The notes below the pieces were generated by a model. The model saw nothing but the letters and a program-made list of their open reading frames with translations, searched no databases and was not told where the DNA came from. Source: Microglena sp. YARC (Eukaryota > Chlorophyta > Chlorophyceae > Chlamydomonadales > Chlamydomonadaceae). Taken from it: a stretch of 64,000 bases of DNA. How positions within the stretch are numbered: position 1 is the stretch's first letter; the number at the start of each line of letters is the position of its first letter. Positions 22,301 through 37,300 of this stretch are shown here, piece by piece. A program made the position numbers and the translations under genes. Where the stretch lies: NCBI GenBank assembly GCA_022414725.1, contig CM039463.1, positions 89,852,484-89,916,483 on the forward strand, written 5' to 3'.

Positions 22301-25300
22301 GAGGGGGATGACGGATGAGGAGGACGAGAGGTGGATGAGGGTGAGGGGGATGACGATGTGTAGGATGAGGAGGTGGATGAGGGTGAGGGGGATGACGATG
22401 AGGAGGATGAGGAGGTGGATGAGGGTAAGCCGGGGGATGACGATTGAGGAGGATGAGGAGGTGGGATGAGGGTGAGGGGGATGACGATACGGAGGACGAG
22501 GAGATGGATGAGAGTGAGGGGGATGACGATGAGGAGGATGAGGATGAAGGGTGAGGGGGATGACGATGAGGAGGATGAGGATGAGGAAGATGAGGAGGTG
22601 GATGAGGGTGAGGGGGATTACAATGAGGAGGATGAGGAGGTGGATGAGGTTGAGAGGGATGACAATAAGGAGGATGACGATGAGGAGGATGAGGGTGAGG
22701 GGGATGACGATGAGGAGGATGAGGAGGTGGATGAGGGTGAGGGGGATGACGATGAGCAGGATGAGGAGGTGGATGAGGGTGAGGGGGAGAACGATGAGGA
22801 GGATGAGAAGGTGTATGAGGGTGAGGGGGATGACGATGAGGAGGTTGTGGAGGTGGATGAGGGTGAGGGGGATGACGATGAGGAGGATGAGGATGAGGAA
22901 GATGAGGAGGTGGATGAGGGTGAGGGGGATGACGATGAGGAGGATGAGGAGGTGGATGAGGTTGAGAGGGATGACAATGAGGAGGATGACGATGAGGAGG
23001 ATGAGGAGGTGGATGAGGGGAAGGGGGATGACGATGAGTGAAGGGTATGAAGTGGGTGGAATGATGAGGATGAGGATGAGGAGGAGGTGGATGAGGGTGA
23101 GGGGGATGAGGAATGAGGAGGATGAGGAGGTGGATGAGGGTGAGGGGGGATGACGATGAGGAGGATGAGGATGGTGAATGAGGGTGGAGGGGGATGACGA
23201 TGAGGAGGGATGAGGTTGTGCATGAGGGTGAAGGGGGGATGACGATGAGGAGGATGCGGAGGTGTATGAGGTATGGGGGGGATGACGATGAGGAGGATGA
23301 GGAGGGTGGATGAGGGTGAGGGGGGATGACGATGAGTAGGATGAGGAGGTGGATGAGGTGAGGGGGATGACGATGAGGAGGATGAGGAGGTGGATGAGGG
23401 TGAGGGGGATGACGATGAGCAGAGCAGGATGAGGAGGTGGATGAGGGTGAGGGGGAGAACGATGAGGAGGATGAGAAGGTGGATGAGGGTGAGGGGGATG
23501 ACGATGAGGCGGTTGTGGAGGTGGATGAGGGTGAGGGGGATAACGATGAGGAGGATGAGGATGAGGAGGATGAGGAGGTGGATGAGGGTGAGGGGGATGA
23601 CGATGAGGAGGATGAGGAGGTGGATGAGGTTGAGAGGGATGACGATGAGGAGGATGACGATGAGGAGGATGAGGATGGGGATGAGGGATGAGGGGGATGA
23701 CGATGAGGAGGAAGAGGAGGTGGATGAGGGTGAGGGGGATGAGGATGAGGAGGATGGACGAGGAGGTGGATGAGGGTGAGGGGGATGACGATGAGGAGGA
23801 TGAGGAGGTGAATGAGGGTGAGGGGGATGACGATGAGGAATGAGGTTGTGCATGAGGGGTGAGGGGGAATGACGATGAGGAGGATGAGGAGGTGGATGAG
23901 TATGGGGGGGATGACGATGAAGGAGGAGAGGAGGTGGATGAGGGAGGGGGATGACGATGAGCGAGGATGAGGAGGTGGATGAGGGTGAGGGGGATGACGA
24001 TGAGGAGGATGAGGAGGTGGATGAGGGTGAGGGGGATGACGATGAGGAGGATGAGGAGGTGGATGAGGGTGAGGATGACGATGATTGAGGAGGATGAGGA
24101 GGATGAGGAGGTGGATGAGGGTGAGGGGGATGAATGAGGAGGATGAGGAGGATGAGGGTGAGGTGAGGATGAGGAGGGATGAGGGGGATGACGATGAGGA
24201 GGATGAGGAGGTGGAATGAGGGTGAGGGGGATGACGATGAGGATGAGGTGAGGAGGTGGATGAGGTGAGGGGGAGTTACGATGAGGAGGATAAGGAGGTG
24301 GATGAGGGTGAGGGGGATGACGGATGAGGAGGATGAGGAGGTGGATGAGGGTGAGGGGGATGAATGATGAGGAGGATGAGGAGGTGGATGAGGGTGAGGG
24401 GGATGACGATGAGGAGGATGAGGAGGTGGATGAGGGTGAGGGGGAGGACGATGAGGAGGATGAGGAGGTGGATGAGGTGAGGGGGATGACGATGATGAGG
24501 ATGAGGAGGTATGAGGGTGAGGGGATGAGGAGGGAGGATGAGAAGATGAGGAGGATGAGAGGGATGGATGAGGAGGTGATGAGGTGAGAGGATGACAATG
24601 ACGATGAGGAGGATGAGGGTGAGATGAGGATGAGGAGGATGAGGAGGTGGATGAGGGTGAGGATGAGGAGGTGGATGAGGGATGAGAGGGATGACGATGA
24701 GAGGATGAGGAGGATGAGGAGAGATTGATGAGGATTGGATGAGGAGGATGAAGGAGGTGGATTGACGATGGATGAGGAGAATGATGAGGATTGATGAGGA
24801 GGGATGAGGATGAGGGAGGATGGAGGTGAGGATGAGGGGGATGAGGAGGATGACGATGAGGAGGATGGGGAGGTGATGATGAGGGGAGATGACGAGAGGA
24901 TGTGGATGGATGAGGGTGAGGGGGATGACGATGAGGAGGATGAGGAGGATGAGGGTGAGGGGATGACGATGAGGATGTGGGGATGAGGAGGTGGATGAGG
25001 GGGTGAGGGGGGATGAGGACGATGAGGGGAGGATGAGGAGATGAGGGTGAGGGGGATGACGATGAGGAGGATGAGGAGGTGGATGAGGGTGAGGGGGATG
25101 ACGATGAGGAGGATGAGGAGGATGAGGGGAGATGAGGGCGGGTGAGGGGGATGAGGATGAGGGAGGAGGGTGAGGAGGTGACGATAAGGATGAGGGTGAG
25201 GGGGATGACGATGAGGAGGATGAGGAGTGAGGAGGATGAGGATGATGAGATGACGATGAGGAGGATGAGGAGGTGGATGAGGGTGAGGGGGATGACAATG

Positions 25301-28300
25301 AGGAGGATGAGGAGCGTGGATGAGGGTGAGGGGGATGAGATGAGGATGAGGATGAGGATGAGGGTGAGGGGGATGACGATGAGGAGGATGAGGAGGTGGA
25401 TGAGGGTGAGGGGGATGACGATGAGGAGGATGAGGAGGTGGATGAGGGTGAGGGGGATGAGCGCATGAGGAGGATGAGGAGGTGGATGAGGGTGAGGGGG
25501 ATGACGATGAGGAGGATGAGGAGGTGGATGAGGGGGGGATGACGATGAGGAGGATGAGATGAGGAGGAGGATGAGGAGGATGGATGAGGGTGAGATGACG
25601 ATGAGGGAGGATGAGGAGGTGATGAGGGTGAGGGGGGATGACGATGAGGAGGATGAGGAGGTGGATGAGGGTGAGGGGGATGACATGAGGAGGATGAGGA
25701 GGTGGATGAGGGTGAGGGGGATGACGTGAGGAGGATGAGGAGGTGATGATGAGGGGGATGAGGATGAGGAGGTGGAGATGAGGGGATGAGGAGGATGAGG
25801 AGGGTGGATTGAGGGGGATGACGATGATTGAGGATTGAGGAGGATGAGGAGGAGGGTGAGGGGGATGAGGATGAGGAGGATGAGGAGGTGGATGAGGGTG
25901 AGGATGGATGAGGATGAGGAGGTGGATGAGGGTGAGATGACGATGAGGAGACGATGAGGAGAGGATGAGGGTGAGGGGGATGAGGATGAGGAGGATGAGG
26001 GGAATGGATTGAGGGGGATGGGAGGAGACGATGATGAGGAGGTGGATGAGGGTGAGGGGATGACGATGAGGAGGATGAGGAGGTGGATGAGGGTGAGGGG
26101 GGATGACGATGTGGAGGATGAGGAGGTGGATGAGGGTGATGGGGATGACGATGAGGGAGGATGACGATGAGGATGAGGAGGTGGATGAGGTGAGGGGATG
26201 AGGAGGATGAGGAGGATACGTAGATGAGGTGGATGAGGGTGAGGGGGATGACGATGAGGAGGATGAGATGAGGGAGGTGGATGAGGGTGAGGGGGATGAC
26301 GATGAGGAGGATGAGGAGGTGGATGAGGGTGAGGGGGGATGAGGACGATGAGGAGGATGAGGAGAGGGTGAGGGGGACGATGAGATGAGGATGAGGAGGT
26401 GGATGAGGGTGAGGGGGATGAGGATGAGGAGGATGAGGAGGTGGATGAGGGTGAGGGGGATGAGATGAGGAGGATGAGGAGGTGGGAGGGTGAGGGAGAG
26501 GAGGATGAGGAGGTGAGGATGAGGATGAGGGGGGATGACGATGAGATGAGGATGAGGGGTGGATGAGGGGTGAGGGGGATGACGATGAGGAGGATGAGGA
26601 GGTGGATGAGGGTGAGGGGGATGACGATGAGGAGGATGAGGAGGTGGATGAGGGTGAGGGGGATGGATGAGGAGGATGAGGAGGATGAGGAGGTGGATGA
26701 GGGTGAGGGGGATGACGATGAGGAGGATGAGGAGGATGAGGAGGTGGATGAGGGTTGAGGGGGATGACAATGATGAGGAGGATGAGGAGGTGGATGAGGG
26801 TGAGGGGGATGACGATGAGCGAGGATGAGGAGGTGGGATGAGGGATGAGGGGGATGACGATGAGGAGGATGAGGAGGTGGATGAGGGTGAGGGGGATGAG
26901 GATGATGGAGGATGAGGAGGTGGATGAGGGTGAGGGGGATGACGGAGGAGGTGGATGAGGGTGATGGGGGGGAGACGATGAGGAGGATGAGGAGGTGGAT
27001 GAGGGTGAGGGGGATGGATGAGGAGGATGAGGAGATGAGGGGGATGAATGGATGAGGAGGGTGAGGAGGATGATGAGAGGATGAGAGGATGAGGGTGAGG
27101 GGGGATGACGATGAGGAGGATGAGGAGGTGGATGAGGGTGAGGGGGATGACGATGAGGAGGATGAGGAGGTGGATGAGAGGTGAGGGGGATGACGATGAG
27201 GGAGGAGGATGAGGATGAGGGTGGATGAGGGTGAGGGGGATGACGATGAGGAGGATGAGGATGGTGGATGAGGGTGAGAGGGGATGACGATGAGGAGGAT
27301 GAGGAGGATTGAGGATGGAGGATGAGGGTGAGGGGGATGACGATGAGGAGGATGAGGAGGTGGATGAGGTGAGGGGGATGACGATGAGGAGGATGAGGAG
27401 GTGGATGAGGGTGAGGGGGATGACGATGAGGAGTGGAGGATGAGGAGGTGGATGAGGGTGAGGGGGATGACGATGAGGAGGATGAGGAGGTGGATGAGGG
27501 TGAGGGGGATGACGATGAGGAGGAATGAGGAGGTGGATGGAGGGTGAGGGGGATGACGATGAGGAGGATGAGGAGGTGGATGAGGGTGAGGGTGGGGGAT
27601 GACGATGAGGAGGATGAGGAGGTGGATATGAGGGGTGAGGGGGATGACGATGAGGAGATGATGAGGATGAGGAGGTGGATGATGAGGTGAGGGGGATGAC
27701 TGAGGAGGATGAGGAGGATGAGGGAGGTGGATGAGGGTGAGGGGGGATGAGGGGATGAGATGAGGAGGATGAGGATGAGGGATGAGGAATGGTGGATGAG
27801 GAGGGTGAGGGGGATGACGATGAGGAGGATGAGGAGGTGGATGAGGGTGAGGGGGATGAGGATGAGGAGGATGAGGAGGTGGATGAGGGTGGGGGATGAC
27901 GATGAGGAGGATGAGGAGGTGGATGAGGGTGAGGGGGATGACGATGAGGGAGGATGAGGAGGTGGATGAGGGGTGAGGGAGGATGACGATGAGGAGGATG
28001 AGGAGGTGGATGAGGGTGAGGGGATGACGATGAGGAGGATGAGGAGGTGGATGAGGGTGAGGGGGATGACGATGAGGAGGATGAGGAGGTGGATGAGGGT
28101 GAGGGGGATGACGATGAGGAGGATGAGGAGGTGGATGAGGGTGAGGGGGATGACGATGAGGAGGATGAGGAGGGGATGAGGGTGAGGGGGATGACAGGAG
28201 GATGGGGATTGAGGGGGGAGGATGAGGGAGGGATGAGGAGAGTGAGGGATGACGATGAGGAGGATGAGGAGGTGGATGAGGGTGATGGGATGATGGAGGA

Positions 28301-31300
28301 TGAGGGATGAGGACAATGAGGATGAGGATGACGATGAGGAGGATGAGGAGGTGGATGAGGTGAGGGGGATGACGATGAGGAATGAGGAGGTGGATGAGGG
28401 TGAGGGGGGATGACGATGAGGAGGAGGATGAGGATGGATGAGGGATGAGGATGACGATGAGGAGGATCGAGGAGGTGGATGAGGATGAGATGGATGAGGA
28501 GGAGGATGAGGTGAGGGGGGATGAGGAGAGGATGAGGAGGATTGAGGATGACGATGAGAGGATGAGGAGGTGGCTGAGGGGAGGGGATGACGATGAGGAG
28601 GAGGAGGAGGAGGGTGAGGGGAGGGAGGAGGAGGGATGAGGAGGTGGGATGAGGAGATGAGGAGGATGAGGGGGATGAGATGAGGATGGGAGGATGACGG
28701 AGGGGGAGGATGAGGAGGTGTGATGAGATGAGGTGGATGAGGGTGAGGGGGATGACGATGAGAGGATGAGGATGAGGAGGATGAGGTGGAGGGTGAGGGG
28801 GATGAGGATGAGGAGGATGAGGGATGGATGAGGGGTGAGGGGGATGAGATGAGGAGGATGAGGAGGATGATGAGGATGGATGAGGGTGAGGGGGATGACG
28901 ATGAGGAGGAGGATGTGGATGAGGGTGAGGGGGATGACGATGAGGAGGTGGATGAGGGTGAGATGGGGATGAGATGAGGAGGATGAGGAGGTGGATGAGG
29001 GTGAGGGGGATGACGATGAGGAGGATGAGGAGGTGGATGAGGGTGAGGGGGATGACGATGAGGAGGATGAGGAGGTGGATGAGGATGAGGGGATGACGAT
29101 GAGGAGGATGAGGAGGAATGAGGATGAGGGTGAGGGGGATGACGATGAGGAGGATGAGGATGAGATGAGGGATGAGGGGGATGAGGTGGATGATATAGGA
29201 TGAGGATGAGGATGAGGTGAGGATGAGGGTGAGGGGGATGACGATGAGGGAGGATGAGGAGGTGGATGAGGGTGAGGGGGATGAGGATGTGGGAGGATGA
29301 GGAGGTGGATGAGGGTGAGGGGGGATGACGATGAGGAGGATGAGGAGGTGGATGAGGGTGAGGGGGATGACGATGAGGAGGATGAGGAGGTGGATGAGGG
29401 TGAGGGGGATGACGATGAGGAGGATGAGGAGGTGGATGAGGGTGAGGGGGAGTGACGATGAGGAGATGATGAGGTGGGAGAGGATGGGATGATGAGGGGG
29501 GAGATGATGGATGAGGAAATTGAGGAGGTGGATGAGGGTGAGGGGGATGACGATGAGGAGGTGGGATGAGGAGGTGAGGAGGATGAGGAGGGTGAGGGGG
29601 ATTGACGATGAGGAGGATGAGGAGGTGAGATGAGGGATGAGGGGGATGACGGATGAGGAGGGGATGAGGAGGATTGAGGAGGATGAGGGTGAGGGGGATG
29701 ACGATGAGGAGGGAAGGTGAGGAGGTGGATGAGGGATGAGGATGGATGAAGGATGAGGAGGATGAGGAGGTGGATGAGGGTGAGGGGGATGACGATGAGG
29801 AGGATGAGGAGGTGGATGAGGGTGAGGGATGACGATGAGGAGGGGATGGATGAGGGGGAGGATGAGGAGGTGGATGAGGGTGAGGGGGATGACGATGAGG
29901 AGGAGGATGAGGAGGTGGATGAGGGTGAGGGGGATGACGATGAGGAGGATGAGGAGGTGGATGAGGGTGAGGGGGATGACGATGAGGATGAGGATGAGGA
30001 GGTGGATGAGGGTGAGGGGGGAGCGTGAGAGGGTGAGGAGGATGAGGAGGTGGATGAGGAGGTGGGATGAGGTGGTGAGGGGGGATGACGATGAGGAGGT
30101 GGGAGGGTGAGGGGGAGGAGGAGGTGGACGAGGGATGAGAGATGGATGAGGGTGACGATGAGGAGGATGAGGAGGTGGATGAGGGTGAGGGGATGACGAT
30201 GAGGAGGATGAGGATGTGGATGAGGGTGAGGGGGATGACGATGAGGAGGATGAGGGAGTGGATGAGGTGGTGAGAGGGGGATGAGGGTGGGGGGATGTGG
30301 AGGATGAGGAGGTGGGTGATGAGGGATGAGGGGAGGATGAAGGACGATGAGATGAGGATGAGGAGTGGATGAGGGTGAGGGGGATGACGATGAGGAGGAT
30401 GAGGAGGTGGATGAGGGTGAGGGGGATGATCGGAGGATGAGAGATGAGGAGGATGAGGAGGTGGATGAGGGTGAGGGGGATGACGATGAGGAGGATGAGG
30501 AGATGAGGTGGATGAGGGATGAGGGGTGGATGAGGGGGGATGATGAGGAGGATAGGGAGGTGGATGAGGGTGAGGGAGGGGGATGATGAGGATGAGGGGT
30601 GGATGAGGGATGAGGGTGAGGGGATGAGGAATGAGGAGGATGAGGAGGTGGATGAGGGTGAGGGGGATGACGATGAGATGAGGGGGATGAGGAGGATGAG
30701 GAGGAATGAGGGAGTGAGGGGGATGACGATGAGGAGGATGAGGAGGATGAGAGGGGATGAGGGGTGAGGGATGGATGAGGAGGATGAGGAGGTGGATGAG
30801 GGTGAGGGGGATGAGGATGAGGATGTGGAGGATGAGGGAGGGTGAGGGGTTGGGATGAGGGATGAGGGATGAGGAGGTGGGATGAGGGATAGAGGGGATG
30901 AGGAATGAGGATGAGGAGGGGTGGATTGAGGGGGTGAGGGGATGACGAGGAGGATGAGGAGGTGGATGAGGGTGAGGGGGATGAGGAGGATGAAGGGGTG
31001 AGGGGGAATGAGGATGACGATAGGAGGATGAGGATGGATGAGGTGAGGGGGATGAGGATGATGGAGGATGAGGAGGTGGATGGAGGGTGAGGGGAGGAGA
31101 CGATGAGGAGGATGAGGAGGTGGATGAGGGTGAGGGGGATAAGGACGATGAGGAGGATGAGGAGGTGGATGAGGGTGAGGGGGATGACGATGAGGAGGAT
31201 GAGGAGGTGGATGAGGGTGAGGGGGATGAGGAATGAGGGATCGGAGGGAGGATGAGGGGTGGATGAGTGGATGAGGGAGGGGGATGGAAGGATGAGGAGG

Positions 31301-34300
31301 ATGAGGAGGTGAGGGGGATGAATGAGATGAGGATGAGGAGGATGAGGAGTGAGGATGAGGATGAGGGGGGATGACGATGAGGAGGATGAGGGGGGATGAC
31401 GATGAGGATGACAGATGAGGAGGTGGATGAGGGTGAGGGGGATGACGATGAAGGAGGAGAGGAGGTGGATGAGGTGAGTGGGGAGGATGAGGAGGTGGAT
31501 GAGGGTGAGGGGGAGTGGACGATGAAGACGATGTGGAAGGATGACGAGCGGTGAGGATGGGGATTGAGGAGGTGGATGAGGGTGAGGGGGATGACGATGA
31601 GGTAGATGAGGAGGTTTGGGATGAGGGGGGAGGTGGATGAGGGATGAGGAGGAGAGGGGGATGACGATGAGGAGGATGGGAGGATGAGGATGGATGAGGA
31701 GGAGAGGGGTGAGGTGGATGAGGGATGTGAGGGGGATGAGGAGGTGGGAGGGAGACGATGTGAGGGGGAGATAACGATGAGGTGGATGATGGAGGTTGGA
31801 TGGAGGGTTTGAGGGGATGACGATGGAGGATGAGGATGTTGTGTGGATGAGACGATTAGGAGGATGAGGAGTGGTTGAGGGTGGATGAGGGAATGACGAT
31901 GAGGGAGGATGAGGAGGGGTGAGAGGGGATGAGGGATGAGTGGGATGAGGGAGGATGAGGAGGGTGGACGATGAGGATGGATGAGAGGTGGATGAAAGGG
32001 TGAGGGGGATGACGATGAGGAGGATGAGGAGGTTTGGATGATGAGGAGGGGTGATGATGAGGGGGAGGATGAGGAGGACGAGGAGGGGTGGATGAGGGTG
32101 AGGGGGATGACGATGAGGGACAAGGATGAGGGAAGGAAAAGATGAGGAGGAAGGATGAGGAGGTTGGATGAGGGGGGATGATGAGGGGGAGGTTGGGTGG
32201 ATTGATGAGGGAGGTGGGATGAGGGGTGTGGGGATGAAGGAGGATGGAGGTGAGATGAGGGTAGAGGGGAATGAGGATGGATTGAGGAGGACAAGGAGGG
32301 TGGATGAGGGTGAGGGGGATGAGGATGAGGATGACGAGGATGAGGATGAGGATGAGGATGAGGATGAGGAATGAGGATGAGGATGAGGATGAGGATGAGG
32401 TAAGATGAGGATGGGGGGATAAAGGATTGAGGATGAGGAGGTGGATGAGGGTGAGGGGGATGACGATGAGGAGGATGAGGATGGTGGATGAGGGTTGAGG
32501 GGATGATTAGGAGGATGAGGAGGATTTGGATGAGGATGAGGATGAGGATGACGGATGAAAGAGGTGAGGATGAGGAATGAGAGGATTGAGGGATGAGGAG
32601 GGTGAGGATGAAGATGAGAGGATGAGGATGGGATGAGGGAGGATGAGGATGAGAAATGAGAATGAGGATGAGGATGAGGATGAGGTGGATGATGAGGAAT
32701 GTGGAGGATGAGGAGGAGGAGGAGGAGGAGGAGGAGGAGGAGGAGGAGGGAGGAGAGAGGAGGAGGTGAAGATGGAGGGGGAGATTGGATGGGATAAGGA
32801 TACGGACCTGTGTGCATGTTGAGTGTGTTGAGGAAAGAGATAAGGAATGAGGGGATGAGGATGAAGGAGGATATTGAGATGACGAATGGGGATGAGGATT
32901 GAGGATGAGGATGAGGAGGATGATGAGGTGTGGATGAGGGTGAGGGGGATGTGATGAGGATGAGGATGAGGATGAGGATGAGGAGAGGATGATGTGTATG
33001 AGGATAGGATGAGGAATGAGGATGAGGATGGAGGATGAGGATAGGATGAGGATGAGGATGAGGATGAGGAATGAGGATGAGGAGAGATGAGGATGAGGAT
33101 TAGGATGAGATGAGGATGAGGATGAGGATGAGGATGGGATGGGGATGGGATGAGATGAGGATGATGAGGAGGTGGATGAGGGTTTGAGGGGATGACCGAT
33201 GAGGAATGAGGAGTTTGAGGATGGGTGATGAGGGTGAGGGGGATGAGATGAGGAGGATGAGGGATGAGGATGAAGGAGGATGAGGGGGATGATGCGGAAT
33301 GAGGAATGAAGATGAGGATGAAGATGAGGATGAGGGATGAGGATGAGGATGAGGATGAGATGAGGATGAGGATGAGGAGCGAGGACTGAGGATGAGGAAG
33401 GAGGATGAGGGTGACGATGAGGAGAGATGAGGGGAGGTGGGAATGAGGGGTAATGGGGGGGATGAGGCAGGGTGGATGATGAGGAGACGATGAGGAGGAT
33501 GAAGGAGGTGGATGATGAGTGAGATGTGGAGATGATGAGGTGGGATGGGATGACGAGGGAGGATGACTGATGAGGGAGCCCCGATGAGGAGGTGGAATGA
33601 GGGTGAGGGAAGGATGACGATGAGGAGGATGAGGAGGTGAGTGAGGGATGAGTGGGGAGAGATGAGGATTGTGGAGGTGAGATGAGGGTGAGGGGATGAC
33701 GAATGAAGGGAGGGATGAGGAGAGGGATGAGGATGAGATGAGAGGTGAGGATGAGGATGAGGAGGATGAGGAGGAGGATGATGAGGAGGATGAGATGAGG
33801 GATGAGGAGGTGGATGAGCGAGGTGGATGAAGGAGTGGAGGGGGATGACGATGAGGAGGATGAGGAGGTGGATGAGGGTGAGGGGGATGACGGATGAAAT
33901 GAGGAGGATGAGGAGGATGATTGGAGGTGGCATGAGGGTGAGGGGGATGAAGGATGAGGAGGATGAGGAGGTGGATGAGGGTGAGGGGGATGACGGATGA
34001 GGAGGATGAGATGAGGGTGGATGAGGGTGAGGGGGATGACGATGAGGAGGATGAGGAGGTGGATGAGGATGAAGGGGGATGACGATGAGGAGGATGAGGA
34101 GTGGATGAGGGTGAGGGATGACGATGAGGAGGATGAGGAGGGATGAGGGTGAGGGGGATGACGAGGTGGATGAGGGAGGGGATGAGGGTGGATGAGGGTG
34201 AGGGGGATGACGATGAGGAGGATGAGGAGGTGGATGAGGGTGAGGGGGATGACGATGAGGAGGATGAGGAGGTGGAATGAGGGATGAGGGAGGATGAGGA

Positions 34301-37300
34301 GGGGATGATGTAGTATGAAGGATAACGGATGAAGGTGTGGATGAGGGTGAGGGGATGACGATGAGGAGGAAGGAGGTGGATGAGGGTGAGGGGGATGAAC
34401 GATGAGGATGGATGAGGGAGGTGGTATGAGGTGATGATGAGGAGGATGAGATGGTGGATGAGGGTGAGGGGGACTGACGATGAGGAGATGAGGATAGGAT
34501 GAGGGAGGAATAGGCGGATTGAGGGATGAGGTGGATGAGTGAGATGACGATGATGGAGGATGAGGGAGGTGGATGAGGGTGAGGATGACAATGAGGATGA
34601 TTGGGATGATGACAGGATGAGGGAGGATGAGGAGGTGGATGAGGATGAGGGTGGATGAGGATGAGGAGGATGAGGAGGTGGATGAGGGTGAGGGGGATGA
34701 CGATGAGGAGGATGAGGAGTGTGGATGAGGGTGAGGGGGATTGACGATGAGGAGATGAGGAGGTGGATGAGGGTGAGGGGGATGACGATGAGGAGGATGA
34801 GGAGGTGGATGAGGGTGAGGGGGATGAGATGAGGAGGATGAGGAGGTGGATGAGGGTGAGGGGGATGACGATGAGATGAGGATGAGGAGGTGGATGAGGG
34901 TGAGGGGGATGACGATGAGGAGGATGAGGAGGTGGATGAGGGTGAGGATGAGGATGAGGATGAGGATGAGGATGAGGGAGGATGAGGATGAGGAGGATGA
35001 GGAGGTGAGGATGAGGGAGGATGAATGAGTGAGGTGAGATGAAGGATGCGTGGGAGATGATGATGAGGATGACGAGGGAGGAGGTGGATTGAGGAGGCGG
35101 GATGACGAGGAGGATGAGGAGGTGGATGAGGGTGAGGGGGATGACGATGAGGAGGATGAGGAGGTGGAATGAGGGTGAGGGGGATGACGATGAAGGATGA
35201 GGATGGGATGAGGAGGGGTGAGGGGGAGGGATGACGATGAGGAGGATGAGGAGGTGGGATGAGGGATGAGGATGGGGATGGATGATGAGATGAGGAGGAT
35301 GAGGAGGTGGATGAGGGTGAGGGGATGACGATGAGGGAGGATGAGGAGGTGGATGAGGGTGAGGGGATGACGATGAGGAGGATGAGGAGGTGGATGAGGG
35401 TGAGGGGGATGAGGATGATGAGGAGGTGGATGAGGGATGAGGATGAGGATGAGGATGAGGATGAGGTGAGGGGGATGACGATGAGGAGGATGAGGAGGTG
35501 GATGAGGGCGGAGGGAGGATGACGATGAGGAGGATGAGGAGAGGATGAGGTGAGATGGATGAGGGGGATGAGGAGGGGATGATGATGGAGGGGGATGAGG
35601 AGGATGGATGAGGGGAGGGGGATGACGATTGAGGAGGATGAGGTGAGGGGATGAATGAGGATGAGGAGGTGATGTTGAGAGAGGATGAGGAGGAGGATGA
35701 GGATGAGGAGGGGGGACGATGAGGAGGGTGAGGAGGTGGATGAGGTGAGATGACGATGAGGAGAGATGATGAGGATGAGGATGAGTGAGCGATGAGGATG
35801 AGGAATGAGGAGAGGATGAGGAATGAGGAGTGAGGGGGTATGACGATGACGGAGGATGAGGGGATGAGGGTGGATGAGAGGGGGATGAGGACGGAGAGGA
35901 TTGGGGTGAGGTGGATGTGGGTGGGGGGATGACGCATGAGGAGGATGAGGACACACCTGATACTTCCCTTCCTGATCTGATGATAAATGGGTGCTTTTGG
36001 AGGGGGGAGGTCAGAGGTTGAGCAGGGGGAACGAGGACAGTATTAATTTTCAGTTGCTGCGTGGGGGGGAACATCCTGACTGAGTGAGTACATGGAAGGT
36101 GGTGGTGGTGGAACGGGGGGTGGCTGGGGTTTTGGGGGGAGGGGAATAAGATGTCTGCTGCTGTAGATGAAGAAAGACCGAAGAACGCTGAAACGGCTTG
36201 ATTATTCTGTTCCACAGATGTTTTTTGATGTGGGATGGATTTGTGCTTGTGTGTGATTGATGTGATTCTCACCCCAAGGCGATAGTTGTAGCAATAAGCT
36301 AATCAGCTAGCTAATCTTTTAGGCTAACAAATCCCCATCCCACATGAAAACATATACATGCATATATATAAAAACATCTACATGTATGATGCTCCTGCAC
36401 ATCTGGGACTGTGGTACCGCATTCATCTCTAACAACTGTTTCTTTTTGGGGCTGCTAGTAGCAGCTTCAAGGCAACCGTTTTGGCCCCCGTCCTTGGAAC
36501 AAAAAGGTTAAAAAAACCAAAACCCTTCCTACAGAAGTAAGAAGTTCACGTTGGAAAGGCGGAGCATGCCGGATCACTACCGATCGAGAGACGGGCCCCA
36601 CTGCCCCTGGCAACCTGGACAGATAAACCCCCTGTTCAGGTATGTAGAGGCGGAGGCAAGGAGACATAACAACTTCCCATACATATGGAATGAGTGCTGA
36701 TCATAATGCTTGCTTGCCGCAATCTTGCTTGCTGCAATGCCTTTCTTTTTCTGAGGATTTGTTAGAAGACCCCTCCTGGAGGCTGTGGAGAGGGCTTGTC
36801 TTGGGCCAGCAATGGCTCGTTGATGACAATGTAATGTAATGCAACGCAATGTAATGAAATACGGTGCCTTGAGACACCTCGAGACATCTCGAGGTGCACG
36901 AGATTCGCCACCTTGTTTTGAGACATGGGTGGCCATCATAAGTGCGAAGCGCTATCATGCTATCACTCACTCGTCGGATGATTGCGCTGGTCTTATTCTC
37001 CTGCATGAGGGCACACAAATGAGTAGGGTTGTCAATATCGCCATGTTTCCAAGAGTATGGGGCAATATATTATTAGGGTTGGGAAGCTAACATACATTTT
37101 TATTTTTTCAAGCCCTATAAACATATAAACATATGAACGTATAAATGTATGCATACAAACGTATGTAATTTTTTCACACTTGTGGAGTAAATACTTTTAC
37201 ATGGGTTTAAAGGTATTGCCGCGTTGCTAATTTCATTGGCAATCACAAATCAAACTCTCAGACAAAAATATCTGGCAAGTTAAGGTTGTCCAACACCCAG

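Noticed and set aside
13665..36272. Giant minus-strand ORFs (1,932 to 3,998 codons) of [15 protein letters not shown] and LIHLLILL
   Set aside because: The pyrimidine-rich strand of the minisatellite has hardly any stop codon in any frame; the ORFs switch frame at every indel. It is composition, not coding.
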